Assembly: GCF_905404315.1 (NCBI RefSeq)
Contig: NC_066269.1
Span: forward strand, 16,498,501 to 16,562,500
Reading direction: 5' to 3'
DNA: 64,000 nt
Source of the DNA: Leptidea sinapis
Lineage: Eukaryota > Arthropoda > Insecta > Lepidoptera > Pieridae
Shown here: positions 1 through 10,905 of the stretch, in pieces
Layout: every line of letters starts with the position of its first letter
Position numbering within the stretch: position 1 is the stretch's first letter
Position numbers and translations under genes: made by a program
Notes under the pieces: generated by a model
The model's database searches: none
The model's input: the letters and a program-made list of their open reading frames with translations, nothing else
What the model was told of the DNA's origin: nothing

Positions 1-240
1 GATTACGGGTACCACAACGGCGCCTATTTCTGCCGTGAAGCAGTAACGTGTAACATTACTGTGTTTCGGTTTGAAGTGCGCCGTAGCTAGTGAAATTACT
101 GGGCAAATGATTATGTCTCAAGGTGACGAGCGCAGGTGTAGTGCCACTCGGAATTTTTGAATCCTGATCGGCACTGCATTGTAATGGGCAGGGCGTATAA
201 ATTACCATCAGCTGAACGTCCTGCTTGTCTCCTTTTTTTA
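1..240 (+). repeat. Family A retroposon, cut by window edge
   Basis: This is the first of about 17 copies of the most frequent repeat here. In + orientation the full element begins ACCAGTGGGAGGC, carries GCCGTGAAGCAGTAATG and GTAGCTAGTGAAATTACTGG, and ends with GACGAGACG, CCCTTATTTTCAT and an A-run. This copy lacks its first ~50 bases and ends in a T-rich stretch. The A-run and the target duplication of the copy at 51.4 kb suggest a SINE-like, non-autonomous retroposon. It may be a family already named in Lepidoptera (Metulj-like), which I could not check. Confidence 0.8.
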
Positions 241-728
241 GCAATTTTAGCAATTTATAAGTATTATTTTTGTAGCAGTATTAGCACTCAATGAGGTCTG
301 CGTTAGATAAGCTTCCGTTGGAGATAAAACTCATTAAATGCTTGAGCGTGGAAGGGATTAAGGAAGATAGTAAAATGTTCTTATTTATTCAAGAAATTCA
401 GCGGTTTACAGTCGCGGCAATCCAGTTATATTTAAGTTTATTTTACACATCACAATGTAAGAAGATATTTTTTATAAGAAAAAGCTATATATTATACTCT
501 TACTATTACATATAATATTTTAATATTATATTTGAAGTAACGAGGTTATATTCCTTCCAATATCTCAAATATAAAAATATTTTATTTTATACACCAGCTG
601 TGCCTCGTGGTTACACTCGCTTGAAATAAAGTTTTGTCCTAAAATACCGCAGACCTTTTAAATTAACTTTTTAACATTCATTTAAAACATCAAAAATTTT
701 AGGCTTTAGTCAGTGTTTTCATCTTAAC
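241..728. other. No gene seen
   Basis: AT-rich sequence. A 74-codon ORF at 291-515 has low-complexity, AT-driven composition and no family signature. Confidence 0.5.
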
Positions 729-852
729 GTCGCTTCGATCATTTAAACCATGACAGCTGTTAAAACATCGACAAAAGTTGAGATTGACAGTCAACCTCTA
801 TTTTGAGTAATGCACGCACACTAACACAAAGTGACATACAAAGATATATAGC
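729..852 (-). repeat. Family T MITE, degraded fragment
   Basis: This is a diverged copy of the T element in reverse orientation. It retains the internal segment with GACAGCTGTTAAAAC, GTCAACCTCTATTTTGAG and CGCACACTAACACAAAGTGA. The terminal inverted repeat is barely recognisable on the left and the right part is missing. Confidence 0.6.
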
Positions 853-955
853 TTAAACGTGATTATAGATATCATAGACAAAAACGATTATTGAAATCTA
901 GCTTGTCAGAAATTTGCCCGGATAATAAAAACAGAATTTTTCATGTGACTTTCTT

Positions 956-1249
956 TTAATGAAATAAAGCTACGAGACGAGCAGGACGTTCAGCTGATGG
1001 TAATTGATACGCCCAGCCCATTACAATGCAGTGCCACTCAGGATTCTTGTAAAACCCAAAAAGTCTGAGCGGCACCACAATTGCGCTCGTCACTTGAAGT
1101 CATAAGATGTTAAGTCTCATTTGCCCAGTAATTTTACTAGCTACGGCGCCCTTCAGACCGAAACACAGTAGTGTTTCACGGCAGAAATAGGCGCCGTTGT
1201 GGTACCCATAATCTAGCGGAATCCTATGCAAAGGAGTCTCCCACTGGTA
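956..1249 (-). repeat. Family A retroposon
   Basis: Near-complete copy in reverse orientation. It runs from GACGAGCAGGACGTTCAGC on the left to CCCACTGGTAA on the right. The A-run end is reduced to TTTTAATGAAATAAAG. Confidence 0.8.
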
Positions 1250-2261
1250 ACTCTGCCTCTGAAAATATAGATTTTACGACTGTATGACTGTTAGATGTTG
1301 AGAACAAATTACTTCAGGGTTAACAATAAGGATTGCACTTTATTGCATTTGTCAAATTCAACTTTTTACTTTACTAGAAAAAGGCTTAGAAATAGAATCA
1401 CACACATAAAAAAAAACAATCTGAAAAGATTTACAAGGGATAATAGGTCACGTTTATACAAAATGTACGCAGATTCCTCGCTGAATAGGAACTCCGATTG
1501 TGATATAAAATAGCTGATTCCAAGATCTTCTGTTACGGCCTTTGAATATTGATTTCGTGGTTCGATAGAGAGTACTTTTTAATATACAGATGAATATATT
1601 AACAAGGGTAGTTGGGTATGAATTGTATCCATGTTTATATTATGTTATTAAATCGTTCATTTTTGTAGCATGTTTTGTATGTACTGTGATCCGTAATGTA
1701 AGTTTTGTGGAACCCTAATTCGTTTACTAAGTGTCATTTCTCATGGCAAAAATAGTTATTTTTTCTTATATAAAAATATTTAGTTTGAATCATAATTATA
1801 CTTATGTGTGCCACCCGTACAAAATATATAAATAATGGGGAAAGTCATATTAAAATTCGTTTCGTGGAAGTGTCAGTGGATATATTGCTATAGAACCTAC
1901 AATTTCCGGTATACTGTTGAAACTTGCCATGTTTTTACGGAAAATTATTTGGGATAGATAATATTATGAACTGACTTCTTAAGATTTACGAGATTTTTAA
2001 TGTTTAATTTGGCTTTTGGTGTTTAAAATATTTTTAAAGAAATTTTATGATCATATTATTATCAACTGATTTTTTAACCTGGTATCTGTTTTTAATTCCA
2101 AATATTGTTAATTTTTGTAGTCGTTTTATTTTCTAGGTGATTTTATATGTAGCTCACAATGCGTTATTTGATTTAACAGTAGAAAGTGGATTTTGATTGA
2201 TTTTCGTATGCGTTAATCATAAACATGTTATGTATTAATTATATTTATGTTTTAAAAGCTG
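1250..2261. other. No gene seen
   Basis: AT-rich sequence. A 72-codon ORF at 1295-1513 is rich in Asn, Arg and Lys and has no recognised motif, so it may be chance. Confidence 0.45.
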
Positions 2262-2453
2262 ACCCGACACACGTTGTTCTGTTCATAATAAAATAAATCT
2301 TGCGGGTGGAATTCCATATAATCCGTTCAAAACTTACCTCTACTCGGCGAAAGGAATATCCCTACCAAATTTCAAATCTCTACGCCTTAAGGTTCCAGAG
2401 ATATCGGGATGAGTCAATAAATGTGGAAATCTCTTATATATATTATATAGATT
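2262..2453 (-). mobile_element. Helitron-like non-autonomous element
   Basis: Read on the minus strand, the unit starts TCTATATAATATATATAAG and finishes ACAACGTGTGTCGGGTCAGCT. This is the same 3' end as at 12.15, 39.49 and 48.56 kb, where it completes to CTAG followed by T. The last bases are mutated here. Confidence 0.5.
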
Positions 2454-3925
2454 AGCCTTACCGTTCTGAATTACTGTAAATATCAGTCTAAAAAAATATA
2501 AACATATTTAATTCACTGTAACTGAAAAATAAAACATTCTGAATAAAACAATCTTTTAAATTGTTCAGAATTGCAATTACTGTTTAGTTATTAATTTTTT
2601 AAAGTTTTATTCTAATTATTAAAACTAAAACAAGGTTACTATTTCATTATCATCTGCTCATGACTGACCAGGTGTTACCATCAATCCTAAATATTATAAA
2701 TACACATTTAAATCCATCAACTATTAGCAAAAATGGTATGGAGTATGTGATAATGCACAACAGTGATAAAACTTTGTGACAAAGTTTTTGACAAATATTT
2801 TAAGACATTTGAGGTTTTACTTTGCTAAAATGCAGCACAAAAATGAAGAAAAAATGTAGCATAATAATACATATTAGTATATTGTGTTTCATATTTAAGA
2901 AAATAATAATTTATTTTGATGTACATATATTTTTATATAACCGTAAGGTATAATGACATCTCATAAACCTCAATATTTATATCGAAAGTAGATGTAATAA
3001 GGGGCAGAGCTCCCTATAGAAATGTAAGTAAATACCTCAGAACAGTTTAAACTGTTCTGTGATAAATATTAATAATATTTGCGATGAATAGGCTGGGAAC
3101 ACGCGGTATGATGGGGACAGAAGACGCTTAATTTAGTATCTACTTTAAAGTAATAAACAATTAAAACTTTATTTTAATAAATATACTCATATATTCTGGA
3201 TTCTTTAAGTTTGTAGCCGTTTTAGTATTAAGTGGACATTGAGGTGAAAATATACCTACTATTGGACGTGTGTCAAGGGCAAGACTTTGAGCGGGTAGAA
3301 ACAATACTTTGGTTGACGCATCGTATTGCGTGCTATATATAAAATCATCTAGAAAATAAAACTACTCAAATTTTAAGAATTTTTGGAACTAAAAAACAAA
3401 TACCAAGTAGAACGTCTTCCCTACTAGTTTTGATTCACATTGGTTTAGTACAAGACACGCTGATATCAAATCTATTAATACTCGTCAAATTCTGTGATTT
3501 TTTGATGTCTTTTTTTATCAATAATCACAAACTTTTTATTTTTAACATAGACACGGTAAAGTGAAAACCTATTTGAAATTACTTTATAAATAATTAAAAG
3601 ACAAATTAATAGATATTATGTAAACGTTGATACGTTTATATTTTCGGTTTCATCATAATCTTTATTATTATCAAGGAAAACCCTAAGAAATGCATGGCTG
3701 CCGAATAAGAAACACTCGAGATAAAAACACTTTAGGGAACTTGTATTCAAGAGTGGTTTACATTGTAACCTTTGTACCTGCGAAGAGTACGTTGCTTTGA
3801 GACCGCGCTAGTTTGTCTTTGTGAAAAAAGGTCTTCTTTTTCTCACGCTATAAGAATAATATATATAACACCAGAAATAAGGGATTGCTTGTAAAAAATT
3901 TTAGTAGGCTTCATAAGATACATAA
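2454..3925. other. No gene seen
   Basis: AT-rich sequence with many short A and T runs. The only structured item noticed is the palindrome at 3038-3059. Confidence 0.5.
3038..3059. repeat. 22-bp perfect palindrome
   Basis: The half-site CAGAACAGTTT is followed directly by its reverse complement. Base-pairing stops at both flanks. No function is evident. Confidence 0.9.
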
Positions 3926-4290
3926 TAGCTTTAAGGGTATGTATACACTTTTATAATAAGGTCCCAGCCACTGTTCAGGCATTACCTATAAATAAATTTA
4001 AATGTTTTATTAAAAAATGGCTCTGTCGTATATCCTACTACTCCACAGTTGAATATCTAAGTGATCCGACAGCTTATGATTATTTTATAGCAGGACTAGA
4101 TTATGATTATTTTATAGCAATAGCAATGACAGTACAATATTGTATATTTTTGTTAAAAAGAGCGCAAAATATAATAATTTGCCATTTGTTTCCGAAGTGG
4201 TAGTAGTATATATGTATTAGAAATGACATCAGAAATTCTAAAGGAATCAATTTTGAGAAAATAAATGCTTTTTATGTCTTTTAAATCCTT
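3926..4290 (+). pseudogene. LINE family E: ORF2 C-terminus and 3' UTR
   Basis: A frame open from 3946 to the stop at 4201-4203 encodes 85 residues, beginning HFYNKVPATVQALP and including YYSTVEYLSDPTAYDYFIA. It looks like the extreme C-terminus of a non-LTR retrotransposon ORF2, downstream of the reverse transcriptase. DYDYFIA is duplicated, probably by local slippage. The 3' UTR segment (TTTCCGAAG, AAATGACATCA, AATCAATTTTGAGAAAATAAATGC) recurs at 14.3, 16.3 and 35.5 kb, and the coding part recurs in reverse at 7.6 kb. The copy is 5' truncated and inactive. The clade is uncertain. Confidence 0.6.
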
Positions 4291-4661
4291 TTTCAATATT
4301 TTTTCTAGTAGGCAAATTAAGGAAGAAAGATAATATGGATACTGAAATTTGTTAGAAGAATCCAAAATATGTATCCGAAAGAATTGACTACACTATTCTT
4401 AAGTAATATAAATAACCTTTTGGCGTGTCTATATCTTTAGTGTTTTTTTTTTAATTCAAAATCTACTCTATGTATTTTTTATACTTTATGTTACATTGAA
4501 CAAGTTCAATAAGGTATCAATCATGGGGGTGTTCTAATAGGAGAAGGTGGATTTTCAGTGTTAGGTTTTTAGATATCGTGGTTGATATTAATTTAACTGA
4601 TTTTTGAGCACCTTTTTGTGTCAATCCCGCATAGTAAATGATGTTTGAAAATTATTATTAA

Positions 4662-4735
4662 CTAGTGAGCGCCCGCGACTTGGTCCCAGTCAATGGAACT
4701 TTGCAGTTTGTGATTCGATCGGAATAAAGTGAACT
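4662..4735 (-). mobile_element. Helitron-like 3' end fragment
   Basis: The minus strand ends in CTAG followed by T and is preceded by the GACNAAGTCGCGGGC segment shared with the element at 19.8 kb. Only the 3' end remains. Confidence 0.4.
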
Positions 4736-4737
4736 CT

Positions 4738-5095
4738 TAGGATGGCTTACGTAATATTAGCTGTTATAAGGCTTAAGTCAAATTTAACGTTAGCAGTATC
4801 GCTGATTTTAACATACACTGCGGAATGTATTGCACCATCGTATTCCTTGGCATAGTTTTAAAGCTTCAAAGTCAAATATCAAGTCAATAGTGAATAGTGA
4901 TTTAAAACTATTCACAGGTCGCTATTTAGCTATTTAACATAAGCAATAGCCTAAACCAGCGAAGATTGAACGGTTACGTTAACAGTTAAAGTTATGACAT
5001 CACCTAAAGATTGTCAAATGGTGCAACTCACTTTTTACTTAACTGGTACTTTATCAGGTTTGTTATTGCTAAAGTTTGTTAGCAACTCAGCCTAA
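4738..5095 (+). repeat. Family C repeat (hairpin-type, MITE-like)
   Basis: It shares GTAATATTAGCTGTTA, GACTTAAGC-type segments, GAACGGTTACG, AGTTATGACATCA and CAAATGGTGCAACTCA with copies at 49.4-50.4 kb and 59.5-60.1 kb. Internal GTTAAC and TTTAAC words recur on both strands, suggesting fold-back. It has no coding capacity. Confidence 0.6.
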
Positions 5096-5518
5096 ATTTA
5101 ACAGGGAGCTTGCAACAAAACATTACGTCATACTCAAATAGATTAAGCCTTTCCTAGGGCACAAAAAAATTAAAACAACTTTTGCCTTGGTCTTGGTTAC
5201 TAGCTTCAATCTGTATAATTAGCTTAACAATAATATAATATATACGCGGACTGTCCACCGTTATATTATATTATTATGTATAGATACATTATAACAGTAT
5301 GGGAAACTAAATGTTGACAGGTAAAGGTGAGATATGGCTTCAATTTGGGCTTGATCGAATTTCCAAAGAAATAGTTTTGAGCCATTTTATTTTAATTTTT
5401 CAAAAACATTAGTTTGGTTGATATTTTTTTTTATTAATTTTATAATTAATAAAATGTTTTGAAACAAATGTCTTATGAATAGAGATCGAAATCTGTCTGA
5501 ATTTTGATATAAATCATT

Positions 5519-5628
5519 GCCATTTTTTGTCAGTCCGTTAGTATGAATCACGTGATCAGTTTTGTGTTTTTAACTAAATTTCGACATGATTGTGGTTTGG
5601 AGCGTTTTTCTGGAATTCCAATTAATCC
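5519..5628 (+). repeat. Family P repeat
   Basis: About 109 bp matching 8872-8980 in reverse complement. Shared words include TTTTTTGTCAGT, GAATCACGTGA and CGACATGATTGTGGTTTGG. Unclassified. Confidence 0.65.
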
Positions 5629-5660
5629 GACTAATGAGGGTTATCACCTAAAAAAAAATA

Positions 5661-6250
5661 TTGCTTAGATTTGAAAGAGCTACATCTCAAGTCAACTTTC
5701 TAATATGCAAATATTGGGGTTGAGCAGATTATCAACTGTAAAGTAGATCCTGTAGATGAAGCCACAACCTGAGAGTTAAACAAGACATACAAGATTTATC
5801 AACGATACGTCACTCTACCAGTGGGAGGCTTCTTGGCACCGGATGCCGGCTTGATTATGGGTACCACAACGACGCCTATTTCTGCCGTGAAGCAGTAATG
5901 TGTAAGCATTACTGTGTTTCGGTCTAAAGGGTGCGGTAGCTAGTGAAATTACTGGGCAAATGAGACTTGACATCTTATGAATCAATGTGACGAGCGCAAT
6001 TGTAGTGCCGCTCAGAATTTTTGGGTTTTTCAAGAATCCTGAGCCGCACTGCATTGTAACGTGCAGGGCGTATTTATCACCATCACCTGAACGTCCTGCT
6101 CGTGTCGTCCCTTATTTTCATAAAAAAAAGAGCGAAGAGAGAGGTCGCGTGTTCGAGTCCCGCATCGTTCATAAATTTTGTGTTCAAATTTATTTTGTGT
6201 AATTAATCCCAGAAGTAAGAGATATAACTTTAAAATATAACAAATTGTTT
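5661..6250 (+). repeat. Family B repeat with tRNA-like core, split by family A
   Basis: The left part (5661-5816) contains CAAATATTGGGGTTGAGCAG and GAAGCCACAACCTGAG. The right part (6130-6250) resumes in the tRNA-like core with GTTCGAGTCCCGCATCGTTC and ends near AACAAATTGTTT. A family A copy at 5817-6129 separates them. The first half of the tRNA-like core is missing at the junction, so the insertion came with, or was followed by, a deletion. Confidence 0.75.
5817..6129 (+). repeat. Family A retroposon, inserted in family B
   Basis: Full-length copy from TACCAGTGGGAGGCT to CTTATTTTCATAAAAAAAA. It lies inside a B element and is therefore younger than it. Confidence 0.85.
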
Positions 6251-6265
6251 AAATAAAATAACGTT

Positions 6266-6470
6266 GAAAAGTCGATATCTCAAGTACTTAATTTCCTAAT
6301 ATGCAAATATTGGGGTTGAGCAGGTTATCAACTATAAACTAGATCTTTTAGATGAAGCCACAACCTGAGAGTTGAACAATCACTCGAATGGTTGGTTCAC
6401 TGGAAAAGCGAGAGGTAGCGGGTTCGAGTACCGCATCGTTCATAAATTTTGTTATAAAATTTAATTTATG
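6266..6470 (+). repeat. Family B repeat, internally deleted
   Basis: A second B copy directly downstream of the first. The tRNA-like core keeps its start (GAATGGTTGG) and its B box (GGTTCGAGTACCGC), but the anticodon-arm region is shortened. Confidence 0.7.
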
Positions 6471-7000
6471 TTTTTTCTTAAAGTCAATAACACTGATAAT
6501 ATAATACGTTGTTATCATTGATGTACTACAAACATCTGACTCACAATCGCCAATTGAAAGTTCGTCATAATGTCCAAGAGGCGTTGTATATACGTATTAA
6601 CTATAACATTAACAGAATATATAGAAATAACATTTCAACATTCATTCAAATTAAAACCTTAATCCGTAGATGTAATGTTCAAAGTCAATTGTATACCTTA
6701 TGCTTATTGATTGTGATTTGAAACGTGCGAACGGACGTCACATTCGCTGGCGATGTATTTTGTTTTGGCTATTGAAATGTTATTATAGCAAATAGCAAAA
6801 TGATTAAAAACGTCAAGTTAGTTAAAAATTATGCTAATTTAAAGGGGCACTTACCTGAAATACGACACGCCATCCTTTTTAATATGCTGTTATTTGGACA
6901 GTGTTTCACTGAACAGTTTTCATTGCGTGGCGTTGTATTTAAAGCGCGGTCGAAACATAACTGAACGAAAACTCTGCCTTTGTTTTGTTTTGATGTAATA

Positions 7001-7004
<4 letters not shown>
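6471..7004. other. No gene seen; short match to 62 kb region
   Basis: Mostly unique AT-rich DNA. AACATTCATTCAAATTAA (near 6636) and TGAACGAAAACTCTGCCT (near 6961) each recur at about 62.07 and 62.11 kb in the same order, so a diverged repeat may be shared. Confidence 0.4.

Positions 7005-7094
<90 letters not shown>
7005..7094. repeat. (TA)n microsatellite
   Basis: About 45 uninterrupted TA units, flanked by imperfect TAATATAAT repeats. It creates spurious Ile-Tyr ORFs in several frames. Confidence 0.97.
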
Positions 7095-7099
<5 letters not shown>

Positions 7100-7548
7100 A
7101 TTATAATATAATAATATAATTTTTGAGCGTGATTTATGAATGTCAACTACACTTACACTTTGTTGTATGTCAATAGTTGTTTTACACGTTGTTGTGACTA
7201 CATCCAGTAGAGAGTAGTTTGTAGAACTAGACAGACATATCAACTTATCCACTTTCTGAGTTCGTATTTTACGGTGTCGATTATCGTTACGAATACCGAA
7301 ATCATTTTCGATTGCAACCCGATCATGGCACTCCATATGCGTATTGAATTTGAATTCTTCGGTTCCTCCATATTCTTACAATACAATGCCAGATAGTGCA
7401 TAACGGCCATGTTTGTTGATATTTGTATGTGTGGTTTATTTCAGACTTTTGGTCTTAACTGTTTGATAAACTCAAAAGGCATAATAATATGCGTATATTT
7501 TTTCAAAATTAACTCCTTTAGAAGTATTTTTATGTCAGTTCAAACACT
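7095..7548. other. No gene seen
   Basis: Moderately AT-rich unique sequence. Nothing was recognised. Confidence 0.45.
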
Positions 7549-7730
7549 ACCACCACTTCGGAAATAGAGTTTATTCTGAGAGAGAAGAAACGGCGCAAGA
7601 AATTCTCCACAGAATTATTTTGTATTGCTATTGAATAATCATAATCAAGACCCTGTCCGATCCGTTAGATATTCAGCTGTAGAGTAGAACATCCATCAGA
7701 AGTGTCAGGCATCCTCGAATAATGGTTAAC
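7549..7730 (-). pseudogene. LINE family E C-terminal fragment
   Basis: On the minus strand FYSTAEYLTDRTG is followed by stops. This matches the YYSTVEYLSDPTAYDYF segment of the copy at 3.9 kb. A UTR with GCGCAAGAAATTCTC and TTTCCGAAGTGG follows. Confidence 0.55.
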
Positions 7731-8431
7731 ATAATTAATATATAACTGTTATTATTAGAGCTAATTGCTAATTAATTGCAGTAACATACTATTTACACAG
7801 AAATAATAACTTCGAACACATTTTTTAAAAGAAGGTTATGAACATTAAAAATTAAAATTTAATTTGAAAAATAAACATCATGAGTTGTATATTGTCGAAA
7901 ACTATGGAAGGATTATTTATGATGAAGTTATATTTATAAAAGGGCTCCTAATAAAACTGCTTCCTGGCAATAAGTCAATTATAAACTAGGAAAATATAAT
8001 AATAATACAAATGGTTATTGTTAGTTTTCTAGCAATTTAAATTAAATACGGCTGCAATTTAGAAGCAATTTCGAAGACTCTCAAATAAAATAGGGTTTGC
8101 AATGGAAGCTCAATGTAAGCGGCTTTAAAACTAATTTTAGTTTCCACAATTCAAAACACAAATCGCATGTTCGTATGAAACCTCACATTAACTGATAATA
8201 GAAGTACGGGGAACAAGATCTCCCGTATTCTATTACAATAGCCTGCATTTAAATGTCTTCTTGCTTTGTAAAATGAATTTAGAATTTAATTTACAAATAT
8301 TCTTCGTTACATTAATTTTATACTTGTTTACTAAATTAAGCATAGTTTCATTTTTACAAAATATTATATTAGTATGATTTTCTTAAGCAGTTTACCGAAT
8401 TAGTGTAAAATATAATAGGCGATTAAAATGT
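7731..8431. other. No gene seen
   Basis: AT-rich sequence without recognisable repeats or coding potential. Confidence 0.45.
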
Positions 8432-8566
8432 TGCCGTGAAGCAGTATTGTGTAAGCATTATTGTGTTTCGGTCTGAAGGGCGCCGTAGCTAGTGAAATTA
8501 TTGGGCAAATGAGAAAACATGTCTCATGGTGACGAGTGTAGTTGTAGTGCCGCTCAGAATATTTGG
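8432..8566 (+). repeat. Family A retroposon fragment
   Basis: The internal part runs from TGCCGTGAAGCAGTA to CGCTCAGAATATTTGGG. Both ends are missing. The right break directly adjoins family K. Confidence 0.7.
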
Positions 8567-8583
8567 GGCTCAGCTTTAAAGCT

Positions 8584-8684
8584 GGATTGATGGCTTACTT
8601 CAGCCAGGATGAAATGAACCTTATAAAAGGAATGACCTCAACTCGTAGTGAGCACGGTCTGATTTATTGTCTACACTCATTTAG
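8584..8684 (-). repeat. Family K repeat
   Basis: About 100 bp matching 52387-52490 in reverse complement, with words GCTAAATGAGTGT, GACAATAAATCA and GAAGTAAGCCATCAATCC. It is less AT-rich than its surroundings. Unclassified. Confidence 0.65.
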
Positions 8685-8871
8685 CACATGAGAAAAGGTT
8701 ACTTTTAGAGAATGTTTTGTGACTTGTCCAATTACAGGCTGACATCAATTATAGAATCAATACGCCAATAATTTTATTTTTCTTATGTTACCTTTACCTA
8801 TACATTTGATTTATACTTTTTATAATTAACTATAATATTCTTAATTATAACGTGTATTTTATTTAAATAAC

Positions 8872-8980
8872 AATTGGACGTATTTCCAGAAAAACGTTCC
8901 AAACCACAATCATGTCGAAATTGAGTTAAGAACACAAAACTGGTCACGTGATTCATATTAACGAACTGACAAAAAATGAC
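8872..8980 (-). repeat. Family P repeat
   Basis: Reverse complement of the 5519-5628 copy, with high similarity through the CACGTGATTCATA and AACCACAATCATGTCG blocks. Confidence 0.65.
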
Positions 8981-9084
8981 AGCTACTGTCACTCTTTAAA
9001 TGACATCACGACTTAGTAGCCCAACCACACATGTATGGAATACACTCATATTTATTAAACTTTAAACACGAATTTCTTAAAATG

Positions 9085-9150
9085 TGATGTTTGTGGCTTG
9101 GAACGTTTTTTAGGAACTACGTCAAATTATTGATTAGTTTTGCTAATGAT
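9085..9150 (+). repeat. Family P partial copy
   Basis: TGTGGCTTGGAACGTTTTT and an ACTACGTCAAATT-type end resemble the end of the neighbouring P copy in opposite orientation. The two form an imperfect inverted pair. Confidence 0.45.
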
Positions 9151-9302
9151 TTACAATTTAATAGTGTTTTTTGAACCAATTTGAATAAAGATGGTAAAAA
9201 TCACTACGCAGAAGAAACAGCGAGAATGTATAAAATATATCGATATAAAAAATCCTTCGATTTTTATAGTAAATTTTTATTATTTAAAATAATATCTAAA
9301 TA

Positions 9303-9593
9303 AACGACGAGCAGGATGTACAGCTGATGGTGATTGTTATGCCCTGCCCATTACAATGCAGCCGCACAGGATTCTTGAAAATTCCCAAAAATTCTGAGCG
9401 GCACTACAGCTGCGCTCGTCACCTTGAGACATAAGATGTTAAGTCTCATTTGCCCAGTAATTTTACTAGCTACGGCGCCTTTCATACCGAAACACAGTAA
9501 TGCTTACACATTACTGCTTCACGGTAGAAATAGGCGCCATTGTGGTACCTATAATCTAGCCGGCATCCTGTGCAAAGGAGCCTCCCACTGGTA
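9303..9593 (-). repeat. Family A retroposon
   Basis: Near full length, from ACGACGAGCAGGATG to CCTCCCACTGGTA. AAATAATAT occurs close to both sides and may be a target duplication. Confidence 0.8.
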
Positions 9594-10437
9594 AATAATA
9601 TATTAATATAATAAGCAAAGTAGAAGTAGCACGTTGCATATAAAAGTGTGTGTGTTCTTTGGCCTAACAAAACAAAAATCATTAAAACGATTTATTTGTT
9701 CCTCGTGCTATTCTACGTTTTTGGAAAGAACAATTTTATAAAAATCTTGCAAAAAGGGCTTTGACAATTAATTATTAAATAATGAATACGGCTGTATGGG
9801 CTTGAACCCTTTGCCTATCCTAATAGTGGACGTAGAAACAAAAAAAAAACGAATGACACAAACGTCAGAAAATTTTAGGAACCAACTTCAACCTGATACT
9901 TTTGTGTTACAGTGATGCGCGCGCATCTAAAAATGATGAGAGTGAATCTCATCATTTTTTCATAAAGCGCCTAAAAAAAACTTGAACAAGGTAGAAGTAG
10001 CATGTCAATTATAACGCAACTGTATTGTAACATAACTCTTTGGTTAGATTCTATAATCTAACACAAAAACACAAATTAAAGAGTGTTCCAATTTCAAATA
10101 TACAGGAAACGATGTAGATTCTTAGAAAAATCTCGTCTTCAACAACAAAGCTCACTTGAACACTGAAAAGTAAACGTAGGAGACATACAAGTGCTATTGA
10201 GCGAAACGAAATTCTACAAAGAACGTCTTTGAACAATCTGTGTTAAGAAATTTTCAATACATTGTAACCTATATTGCTGTTAAATCTAAAAGTTTAATAA
10301 ATTATAATATATTTTAACTTTTTTTAATTTTCTTCAATTGCCTAACTGAAAACGCTTGCTCGAATCACAAGTCTTAATTTTTTTTATAACTAAGTTGGCT
10401 TTCTTTAATAAAAATATTCAAACCTATAAGATGTGAT
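9594..10437. other. No gene; contains palindrome and hairpin
   Basis: AT-rich sequence. The notable item is the structure at 9914-9959. A 61-codon minus-strand ORF at 10051-10236 has no recognised motif. Confidence 0.45.
9914..9959. repeat. 14-bp palindrome next to 13-bp stem-loop
   Basis: GATGCGCGCGCATC (9914-9927) is a perfect palindrome. It is followed by AAAAATGATGAGA, the 5-nt loop GTGAA and the exact reverse complement of the stem (9929-9959). The pair may be the end of a mobile element or a decayed attenuator-like fold. Confidence 0.85.
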
Positions 10438-10905
10438 TTTTTTATGGAAAAGGAGGACAAACGAGCATACGGTTCACCTGGCGTTAAGTGATCACCGCCG
10501 CACACATTCTCTTGCAACACCAGACGAATCACAGGAGGTGTACGCGCTTTTATTGAAGGTACCCATGTCGTATCGACCCAGAAACACTGCATAAGGAAGT
10601 TCATTCCACAGCTTTGTGGTACGTGAAAGAAAGCTCGTTGAAAACCGGTCGGTGGAGGACCGCCACACATCCAGATGGTGGGGATGATATCCTAACATGT
10701 GGCGTGTCGTGCGAAGGTGGAATTCGGCGGCAGGAATCAGATGATAAGGCTCTTCGGAACACTCTCGAAACACAATGAATGATATGACGCAGCGCCCAGT
10801 GATCCAGGCGCACTGGGTCCCCGACAATTCGAGCTGCTCCGATGAGATAGGATTTTGATTGATACAAAAGGCTGGCAGCGCTTCTGTTATTTCTCTGGTG
10901 TAACA
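10438..10905 (-). pseudogene. LINE ORF2 C-terminus (YDMGTF type)
   Basis: Read on the minus strand this is the 3' end of a non-LTR retrotransposon. An upstream frame gives LIGAARIVGDPVRLDHWALR. A shifted frame then gives CSEEPYHLIPAAEFHLRTTRH, WNELPYAVFLGRYDMGTF and SSGVARECVRR before the stop. The TCCTTTTCCATAAAAAAA-type 3' end lies at about 10438. At least one frameshift separates the blocks, and the FLKGRQ-type stretch before CDSSGVA is reduced. The same family is seen at 15.1-16.1 kb and 63.75 kb. It is 5' truncated, with no reverse transcriptase core. Confidence 0.8.

Noticed and set aside
5815..6202. ORFs on both strands across family A copies (also at 36.1, 47.4, 52.6, 58.1 and 61.7 kb)
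   Set aside because: The same peptides recur wherever the repeat occurs, on both strands, with differing breaks. They are by-products of a non-coding retroposon.
6829..7336. Two minus-strand ORFs of 105 and 110 codons with long Ile-Tyr runs
   Set aside because: They are produced by the (TA)n microsatellite, which is open in several frames.
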